Shown: one piece after another, positions 8,734 to 14,938 of the stretch
Layout: each line of letters starts with the position of its first letter
How positions within the stretch are numbered: position 1 is the first letter of the stretch
Assembly: GCA_001662425.1 (NCBI GenBank)
Contig: BDDC01002232.1
Span: forward strand, 1 to 14,938
Origin: Chlamydomonas sphaeroides
Taxonomy: Eukaryota; Chlorophyta; Chlorophyceae; Chlamydomonadales; Chlamydomonadaceae
Reading direction: 5' to 3'
DNA length: 14,938 nucleotides
The notes under the pieces: generated by a model
Told to the model about the DNA's origin: nothing
The model's input: the letters and a program-made list of their open reading frames with translations, nothing else
The model's database searches: none
Program-made: the position numbers and the translations under genes

Positions 8734-11253
8734 TGACAGCGACCGCAAGGAAAACAGCGACGCCCCTTTCATTATCGCGACCGTGGCGGGTGAGACCACA
8801 GACACGCACGGACCCCTTACGGATATGGTACGCCCCCACCCCAGATCCCCTACTTACCCAGAACCGCTGGGTCCTCGGTGCCCGTGCTGCTTGCTGTCGC
8901 AGCGCTGCTGCTGGCAGGTGCAGCCACCGTGGGCTACCCGCTGATCGAGGAGCCGCTCGAGGTGCGGGCCTCGCCCAAGGGCAGGCAGCCAGGGGCAGGG
9001 GCGGGGGCGGCAGCCGGGGGGAGAGGCCCGCTGGAGAGCGGCAGGCCGCACAGCTACTGCATGTCGAACCTTCACCTGCAACCGCCCCAAGCCCTGGCTG
9101 AGGCCACTGTGGTCGCGTGCCGCTGCCTGCCCCCCGCAGGACTTCATCTACAACGCGGACGCGCTGGCCGGGTCGGGCTTTGGGCCAGGCAAGCGCCGCC
9201 GGGGCAGCGGGGGCAGCCGAGGATGCCCTGCAGCGCCAGCCGCAGCCCCCAAGCTGCCAGCAGGCCTGGCTTCGCGCCATCACGCCACGCCAACGTCGGC
9301 CTCGCCCCCCACGCTGCTGCTCCCCCCGTGACCCGCAGTCGACGCGCTGGCGGGCGTGCTGTGGGGTCTGTCGCTTTTCTACGCCTCCCCGTTGCAGCAG
9401 CTGCTGCTATTCCTGGGCAAGATTGAGACGGAGCGGCCCAGCGACTGGATCATCATGACGCTGGCGAGGGGGCCGCTGGGGCTCGAGTGAGTGGGGGGCC
9501 AGGGGGCCGCTGGGACTCGAGTAAGTGGGGGCGAAGGGCTGTTCGCGGTGCTCCGGGTGTGGGCGGGGCGGGACCCAGCGAACCGTGCAGCTGCTGGGCA
9601 CCCGGGGCTGGGGGCAGCGTGGCAGGGGGCGGGCTGTCGGGTCGGCCGGCTGACAGAGGTTGGGATTGTTGCACCATTTGCACGCCCCAGCCCGTTTCGT
9701 CCCTCACCACACAACCCCCTGACCTCCTCCAATGCCCGCAACCCCAGCATCATGGACGTGAACGAGGCCCCCGCCTGGCTCACCGCGCTGGCGGCGGCCG
9801 TGTGCCTGGCCAGCGGCCTGGCCGTCAGCTGGACGCTGCAGGTGGGGGCGGCAGAGGCCGCACGCCCCGGCAATCCGGCATTGCGTTGGAGCAGGGGGCT
9901 CCTGCCTGCCAACGGAGCTCCTGCCTGCCGACGGAGCGGCCGCCGGAGGCCGGCCTGCGCTCCCGAACTCGTGCCGTGGGTCCTTCTTGCCTACCCACCT
10001 GCCTGCCTGCCTGCCCGCCGTGCCCTTGCCCCCTCCGCCCCCAGACGGGTCTAGGCGACTCCATCTGGGCGCTGTCTACGGGCACAGGCGCCTGCCTGGC
10101 CGCGGGCGTGTATGAGCTGGGCCGCCCCACGCGCCTGGACCGACAGCAGGCTGCGGAGCTGGACGGCCAGTGGCGGGACTTCGGTGCGGCGGGGGGGGGG
10201 CACGGGGGAGATGGAGGAAGATGGGGGCACGGCGTGGGGGTGTTTGAGGCAGGGGTCTTTGTAGGTGCGGGGGGCAGGGCGGCAAGGCGCAGAGGGCACA
10301 TAGCAGGTCGAGGTTTTGCCGGTCGTAGGAGGGGTGGGTGGGTGGGATGGGGGGCTGTGCGGTATAGTGCTCCGGGCCAAGAGATCTTGCAGCCGTATCC
10401 GGGCCGCGCGGCGCCCCTCTCCTCGCCTGCGCCGTCCCTCAGTCTCCGACTCCCTCCCCTCCCCTGCGTTCCTGCCTCCCTTCCCCTCGCAGTGATCTTC
10501 GCCAACCAGCGCATGCTGCGGTCGGGGCGCTGCCACGAGAGCGAGGTAGCGGCGGCCTTCCGGCGCGAGCTGCCGCGCTACCGCGACCCGCAGGCGCTGC
10601 CGGACGCGACGCTGCGCGACCTCATCCGCAACTGGCACCCGGAGGCGGACCGCACGGTGCGTTGCGGCGTGGCGGGCACCGGGCACCTGGCGCTTACAGG
10701 GCCGCTTACACAGGGCTGTTTGGCGCGGTGGCATTGGGGCTGCAGCGCGTCACGGATGTTTGGCGAGGGGACTGTCACGAGCATGTGCCACCTTGAGCCG
10801 ACCGCCGGGGTCTGGGTGTGAGGCGGAGCAGGGGCCACGGAGGCGCAGGCTGCCGTGTGGGGCATCGAGCGGGGGCGAAGGAACCCGGCGGGCTGGGGCG
10901 AGCGGCGAGCGGCCCGGTTCACCCACCGCTACATGGGGGCGGTCAGGCGGGCCGGTGCAACGCGCGAGCGCCGTGCAGGCCGCGGCTCACCCCACTTCCC
11001 CGTTCTGCCCCACTCACCCCTCCGCCGACAATGCCCCGCTGCGCCGCCCCCCGCCCGCCCCCTCCCGCAGCCCAACGGCTACTACCGCAACCTGTCGCTG
11101 GCACCCCGCGTGGACGCCTTCACGGGCAAGGTGGAGGGAGGCAGTGCCGCGGCGGCGCCCGTGGGGCCGGCCGGCGGCCAGACGGCGGGAGCTGAGGGCG
11201 GCAGCGCGGCGGACGCGGCGGCAGGGGCCTCGCTGGCGCGGGCAGCGCGGTAG
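8531..11253 (+). CDS. Probable chloroplast multi-span membrane protein (8 exons, 364 aa)
   Basis: join(8531..8789, 8903..8961, 9140..9188, 9339..9486, 9748..9841, 10045..10183, 10493..10656, 11071..11253), 1095 nt with every phase agreeing. The ATG at 8531 follows an in-frame TGA at 8525. Residues 1-53 are Arg/Ala/Ser-rich with one acidic residue, like an algal chloroplast transit peptide. Seven Asn-Gly repeats follow (55-68). Hydrophobic spans lie at about 80-102 (FIIATVAALLLAGAATVGYP), 126-149, 181-201 and, weaker, 209-227. Conserved-looking blocks are GKIETERPSDW (149-159), ACLAAGVYELGRPTRL (219-234), GRCHESEV (261-268) and RNWHPEAD then PNGYYRNLSL (297-314). The blocks recall uncharacterised plastid proteins of the green lineage, but that is a recollection I cannot test here. 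No catalytic motif is recognised. The C-terminal 40 residues are Ala/Gly-rich. Confidence 0.85.
8693..8734 (+). repeat. Coding hexamer repeat (AACGGC)7
   Basis: Seven tandem AACGGY hexamers encode Asn-Gly x7 between the putative transit peptide and the first membrane span of the chloroplast-type protein. Copy-number change would keep the frame, so length variation between strains is expected. Confidence 0.9.
9189..9338 (+). other. GC-AG intron 3 of the chloroplast-type gene
   Basis: The donor CCAG|GCAAGC closely matches the usual GC-AG donor consensus (AG|GCAAG). The acceptor is ACCCGCAG at 9338. Splicing rebuilds a Val codon and joins GSGFGP to VDALAGVLWG, starting the second membrane span. 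Reading through instead gives a basic Gly/Arg/Pro stretch that does not reach the next block in frame. Confidence 0.7.
9466..9530 (+). repeat. Tandem duplication of an exon end and its splice donor
   Basis: About 30 bases spanning the 3' end of exon 4 and its donor (GGGGGCCGCTGGGGCTCGAGTGAGTGGGG) recur 34 bp later as a near copy reading CTGGGACTCGAGTAAGT. The first donor (GTGAGT at 9487) keeps the frame with exon 5. The second (GTAAGT at 9521) would shift it, because 34 is not a multiple of three. Confidence 0.8.
9898..9937 (+). repeat. Tandem 19-bp repeat in intron 5
   Basis: GCTCCTGCCTGCCAACGGA is followed directly by GCTCCTGCCTGCCGACGGA. The two copies differ by one base and lie inside intron 5 of the chloroplast-type gene. 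Confidence 0.75.
10184..10492 (+). other. Intron 6 of the chloroplast-type gene
   Basis: This 309-bp intron has donor TTCG|GTGCGG and an acceptor ending CCCCTCGCAG at 10492. The first part is almost purely G/A-rich and the last 90 bp C/T-rich. The rebuilt codon gives Val, followed by IFANQRML. No internal feature was seen. Confidence 0.75.
10657..11070 (+). other. Intron 7 of the chloroplast-type gene
   Basis: This 414-bp intron has donor ACG|GTGCGT and acceptor CTCCCGCAG at 11070. It joins EADRT to PNGYYRNLSL in phase 0. No coding or RNA feature was seen inside. Confidence 0.75.
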
Positions 11254-11536
11254 CGTGTGCTGGTGAGGGCCGGCGCACTGCGCTGGTGTGTGGGCGGCGG
11301 CTGTGGGAGGCGGCGGCTGTGCGAACAGCGCGCTGCGCTGCAGCAGCGGCGCGGAGCTTTTGCGAGGTGGCGTGGTGGCGGGGTAGCCATGGCAGCGGAC
11401 AGCGTTACAAGCGGGTCCCATACCTCTTGAAAGGATGCATATGGGCTCGGGTCAACGGGAGGTGGGCCACCATGTCGCTTCGCACCACCGACGAGGTTTC
11501 CGCCAGCACCAGCTACGAGGTGACGCAGGTTCAGGT

Positions 11537-11541
11537 TGTAA
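11537..11541 (+). terminator. Candidate poly(A) signal TGTAA of the chloroplast-type gene
   Basis: TGTAA lies 284 nt after the stop codon on the sense strand. This pentamer is the usual polyadenylation signal in Chlamydomonas and relatives, where cleavage normally follows by 10-20 nt. Confidence 0.5.
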
Positions 11542-11957
11542 CGCAACCGTCTGTCGGCCTCGCCTGAGTGCAATGAAGGTGTTGGACGCGCGACACAATC
11601 ACACATTGCACGCTGCCCCGAAGTCCCTGTCTGAGAGCCGGCGCGATGCCGCTCACAAGCAAGTGGCTTGTGGCACGCACTCAGCCCGGACGGGGCCCAA
11701 CATGACGGCCGCCATGCCCACATGCACGCGCCTGGGAGGGAGACGAAAGCCCCACACATACCGGGGCGGGGCGAAAAGGGCGCCCGCCCACGGAGCGTCG
11801 CACGAGAAACCAAACACAGGCTAGAGCGGGAGCGCAGGCGTGCTGGCTCCGGCGGCATTCCAGGGCCCCACATCGTCAGCAGCAAGGAACACACACACCT
11901 GCAACAAATGCAGGGCCGCCAGCAACAAACCCCATTGTGACCCCATTCGATAACTTT

Positions 11958-11962
11958 TTACA
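11958..11962 (-). terminator. Candidate poly(A) signal TGTAA of the minus-strand two-span gene
   Basis: The minus strand reads TGTAA here, about 705 nt after the stop codon at 12667. It is the only copy I found between that stop and the opposing gene's own signal. A 3' UTR of this length is normal for volvocine algae. Confidence 0.45.
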
Positions 11963-12666
11963 ACAAGCCAACAACAGGACGCACACACGGAACGCCCCTG
12001 CGCAGCGGCGACCGACAGCAACAGTCCCGTCGGCGCCGCGGCGGCAGGGGCCGCTCGCATGCCGCCAAACCACACATCGCGTGGTAATGAAACGGGAGGC
12101 TCTTCGCACTGCAGCACCCGAGCCTTGACCTGTACAACAAAACACAGCGCACGCGCCGTTATTAACCCACGGCGTGCCGCGCGCGGCGTGTTACTATGTG
12201 CCCCTAATTCGCAACACACCACAAACTTCACAGACACTTCATGACTTCAACAACACAACGCACACGCGCGCACAGTGCACAGCATCCAAACGACGAAATC
12301 CAGTAAGCAGCTGCCACCACGCCACCTGGGCAGCACGTACCGCCCCGCATGCCCCGCATCGCCGGAGCCGCAGCTGCTCCGCGCCGGCACTCGTACAGAC
12401 AGGACCACGGGTGCACGGCGCAGGGCAGCACTCAGCCACCCGCCGCCGCGCCTCAACTGCGGGCAGCCTTCCTGCCGCTGGCCGCCGGCAATGTGCCGCA
12501 TGCAGCCTCACCCACATCTCGTCCATTCCAATGTAAGCGACACAGTTCGCGCGCCACCAGCAAGCGACCCCGGCCGCGAGCGGGTGGCCGAGCAGCAAGG
12601 CCGCGCCGGCCTTCCTTGTCACTAGCTCTCGCCCAATTGCCGCGCCTGCACCTCCCTGTGTCCCGG

Positions 12667-14441
12667 TCATCGCCTTTCGCCTGTGTGCGCGACAGCCTCC
12701 TCTCCGACCTGCGCAGCGCCAAGCTCCAGCCCCCGCCCCTGCCCCAGCTCCAGCCCCTGCTGCTGGCTGTCCTCATGCGCCTCGCCGCCGCCCGGCTCGC
12801 TGCAGCGCCCTCCCGCCGCGCCGCTCGGCAGCGGGGCAGTCGCGCAGCCCCCCGCTAGCCCCTGCGGCACCTGCGCACCGAGCGCCGCCGCCGCCGCTGC
12901 CGCCACCAGCCCTGGCCCCAGCGGGCCTTCCCCAGCTCCGCTCTGGCCCAGCTGCTGCACCGGTCGCGGCGCCGGCCGTGGCTCCGGCGGCGGTTCCGTG
13001 GGCAGCGCGGTCCACGACTCGCGCCCAAACAGCACCGCCAGCATGGGGTGCGGCTGCAGCACCACCACCGGCCGGCAATCCACCCAGCCGCCGCTGCCGC
13101 CGCCCGCCACCGGCACACCACACACTAGCGCGCCCGCGCCAGCGGCCTCGGCCGCGCCGCAGCTGCCGCTGCGGCCGCCGTCGCTGTCGCCGCTGCTGCC
13201 GCAGCCGGCGCCCGACTCGAGGTCGGTACAGGTGGTGCTCTCGTCGTTGGGGCAGAAGCGGCTAGGGCCTTGCTTTCCGCAGGGGGAGGCTGGGGTGGGG
13301 CCGCAGCCGTGGGCGTTGCCCTTGCCGCCGCTGGCGCTGGCGCCAGGTGCGCTGCCGCCGCTGGCCGACTGCGGTGTCATCTGCATGCCCCAGGCCCAGG
13401 CCATGTACATAGGCGGCTGAGGGACGGCTGGGTGTGGGCTGGTTGTCTGCTGAGCGGCCTGCGGCGCGTGTGGGGGCGGAGGGGAGTCGGCAGAGAGCCG
13501 GTGCTGCCGTGTTTAGCTGCCGCTGAGCTGCGGGCTGCCTGGTGCGGAGTGGGCTGTGCTGCAGTGAGACGAGCTTTGGGACGCGACGGAGCTCGGCACT
13601 GGCTGCGCTTACCGTGGCCTGGCCCGTCGCCGTCGAGGCAGACGCGGCGGCGGCGCCACGTGGGGACCGGCCCCAGCCGTTCTGCACGTGCACACAGAAG
13701 GGGGCGTTGGGACGTTACGTAGGAGCGCGCGGATCCGCCTGCTGGTGTACCCAGCACGCCGAGGCTGCGGGCTAGGCGCATGTCCCGCGGACGGGCGCAT
13801 GGCGCATGTCCACAGGCGTGGTGGCTCACCGTAGCGGACCGATGTGCCAGTATCACTGAGGCCACGGGCAAGCGGTAACAATTCGCGAGTCAGATTGCCG
13901 CGGACTGAGGAAGAAGAGGCCCCTCACAACGACGCCTCAATTGTACTACTCACCGCCGAGGATCACGCCCGCCAACCCGATCGTAACCACAGGCCAAGTT
14001 ATCCTCGGGTCGTGCACGAAGACACCAACGGCCACTGTGGCGACTCCGCAGGCAGCACCAAGGCCGAGTAGCAAGCAGGCAACGCCCTGCGGGTGGGGGA
14101 GGTTGTGTCCTTCAACACAGGACCTCCATGCGGTGGCAGGTGCACGAGCACGGGGCCTTGGTGGAAATACGCAGAGACACGCACTTCCCCCTGCACTAGA
14201 GCGGCGCTGGGGAGACCCCGGTGACGGCGTTTGACGGCCACGCCCGTTCGGGTGATGACACGCCGGCCCACGACACGCGCTGCCCCATGAGATGTCCTGA
14301 GCACTTCTTTTTCACCGCTGAAACACTGACCCGGACGTGCTTGGGCCTCGACGCCTCTTCTGCCTCGGCGCGCTCCGCGACTGCCCTCAGGTAGGTGGCA
14401 TTATAATACGCGCTATAGTACTGTGCACTGTAGTCGTCCAT
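12667..14441 (-). CDS. Two-span membrane protein with long low-complexity C terminus (5 exons, 376 aa)
   Basis: complement(join(12667..13458, 13613..13681, 13830..13855, 13954..14086, 14331..14441)), 1131 nt with all phases agreeing. The start ATG is at 14441. Residues 1-37 are Tyr-rich then charged (DDYSAQYYSAYYNATY, AERAEAEEASRPKHVR). Residues 38-60 (GVACLLLGLGAACGVATVAV) and 66-85 (ITWPVVTIGLAGVILGVIL) are two hydrophobic segments separated by FVHDPR, an alpha-hairpin. Residues 91-376 are Gly/Ala/Pro/Ser-rich with scattered Cys. One island looks more conserved: WVDCRPVVVLQPHPMLAVLF, then GRESWTALPTE. No family is recognised and no clear targeting peptide is seen. Exon 3 is only 26 nt. The large last exon is open throughout but compositionally biased, so an extra unseen intron or a different end is possible. 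Confidence 0.68.
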
Positions 14442-14807
14442 GACGCAGGCGTTAAGTCAGGTCAGGTCCTGTGCTGGGCTGGTGAGCAGAGTGCTAAAGC
14501 ATCTCGGAAGTTTGCAGGCGCCGAAAGCAAGATGTCACAGACCTAGTTTTGACAGATGATGCTAGGCCTAGCAGGTGGCAGTTCGCAGCAGAACGCTGTA
14601 TCGGAAGCAAAGTGGCGCGCGAAATGCGTCGTCGTTGTTCCGGTGCGCCTATTGCAGACTTGGCTTATCAGAGGTGTGGCGAGCCTGGCCCACCCGGCTA
14701 CGAATGCACTTTCGCGTTTCGCCCGAAGCTTGCCGTACAGCATTCGCTGATGGTCGAGGGCTTCCAGCTAAAGCCAAGCTTCAGGCGAAAGCAGGGATGG
14801 CACCGTA

Positions 14808-14902
14808 AGGCGTAATGATACGCCTGGCGTATTTTGCGTATTAATACGCCGAATACGCCTGGAGGCCCATGCTTTACGCCTAGGGGCGTATCAAGGCGTA
14901 TT
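14808..14902. repeat. Cluster of inverted GGCGTA/TACGCC hexamers
   Basis: Eight exact hexamers occur in about 95 bp. GGCGTA is at 14809, 14826, 14885 and 14895. TACGCC is at 14819, 14845, 14854 and 14875. A near copy, TGCGTA, is at 14835. They build nested palindromes: AGGCGTA-ATGA-TACGCCT (14808-14825) and the perfect 14-bp GCGTATTAATACGC (14836-14849). The region is locally AT-rich between hexamers and could fold into several alternative hairpins. It may be a multi-site binding region, the end of a mobile element or a recombination-prone fold-back. Confidence 0.7.
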
Positions 14903-14938
14903 CCAAGGCCTTGGAGATGAGCAGGAAGATGTCGGGCC
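14880..14938 (-). CDS. Possible 3' end of another gene at the right edge (doubtful)
   Basis: Read on the minus strand from the edge, one frame gives PDIFLLISKALEYALIRP and then TAG at 14882-14880. The first 12 residues read like ordinary protein, but only 18 residues are visible, the end overlaps the hexamer repeats, and no TGTAA follows. It may be a true terminal exon or chance. Confidence 0.18.
   Translation of the reverse strand, partial: PDIFLLISKALEYALIRP

Larger units (their letters stand above)
11254..12666. other. Shared 3' intergenic region of two convergent genes
   Basis: The plus-strand gene stops at 11253 and the minus-strand gene stops at 12667, so this 1.4 kb contains both 3' UTRs. 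The right half (about 11870-12300) is CA-rich on the plus strand, i.e. GT-rich in the sense of the minus gene, as is common in volvocine 3' UTRs. Short open frames occur on both strands without supported starts or recognisable proteins. Confidence 0.6.
14442..14938. other. Upstream region of the two-span gene, to the window edge
   Basis: The sequence is less G+C-rich than the genes and should contain the promoter and 5' UTR of the minus-strand gene starting at 14441. No TATA-like box can be assigned with confidence. The last 130 bp hold the GGCGTA/TACGCC cluster and a doubtful minus-strand coding scrap, listed separately. Confidence 0.5.

Noticed and set aside
9487..10821. 444-codon plus-strand open frame
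   Set aside because: It runs through introns 4-7 and shares frame with exons 6 and 7 only by chance. The splice-consistent model explains the protein-like blocks and excludes the low-complexity linkers.
12683..13420. 245-codon plus-strand open frame opposite the last exon of the two-span gene
   Set aside because: Both strands are open because of G+C-rich codons. The minus frame joins in phase to four upstream exons with good splice sites, and the plus frame has no such context.
13775..13813. Repeated GGCGCATGTCC in intron 3 of the two-span gene
   Set aside because: Only two short copies in an intron. It is too little to suggest an element or array.
14549..14815. 88-codon plus-strand open frame near the right edge
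   Set aside because: There is no recognisable protein sequence, mixed codon use and overlapping alternative frames of similar length. It lies in the probable upstream region of the minus-strand gene.

Overview
The window looks like nuclear DNA of a green alga, probably from the Chlamydomonadales (Chlamydomonas/Volvox group). The evidence is a strong G+C bias, especially at third codon positions, and short coding exons split by GT-AG introns of about 80-700 bp. The introns have C/T-rich ends just before CAG, many donors read GTGAGG/GTGCGG/GTGGGG, and TGTAA (the poly(A) signal typical of this group) lies downstream of some stop codons. No single long open frame is a gene here. The genes had to be assembled exon by exon, and the reading phase agrees at every junction proposed below.

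Layout. (1) Minus strand, 1-555: the 5' end of an unrecognised gene, with start ATG at 555, two exons, running off the left edge. (2) 556-3020: about 2.5 kb with no gene I can support. It holds diverged direct repeats, a run of G tracts and one coding-like patch on the minus strand. (3) Plus strand, 3021-8043: a complete 12-exon gene for a 466-residue protein with two diverged EF-hand-like (p25alpha/TPPP-like) repeats, perhaps a ciliary or cytoskeletal protein. (4) Plus strand, 8531-11253: a complete 8-exon gene for a 364-residue, probably chloroplast-targeted, multi-span membrane protein. (5) Minus strand, 14441-12667: a complete 5-exon gene for a 376-residue protein with two membrane spans near the N terminus and a long low-complexity tail. 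It converges on gene 4, and the candidate poly(A) signals of the two genes (11537-11541 plus, 11958-11962 minus) face each other. (6) 14442-14938: upstream sequence ending in a dense cluster of GGCGTA/TACGCC inverted hexamers, with a doubtful scrap of coding sequence at the right edge.

The genes do not form an operon or an obvious pathway, as expected for an algal nuclear locus. The most interesting features are non-genic: a 101-nt near-perfect hairpin inside intron 4 of the first complete gene (a possible microRNA precursor or small fold-back element), the fold-back hexamer cluster at the right end, two GC-AG introns, and a splice donor that has been duplicated in tandem out of frame. I saw no CRISPR, tRNA, rRNA or intact transposase.
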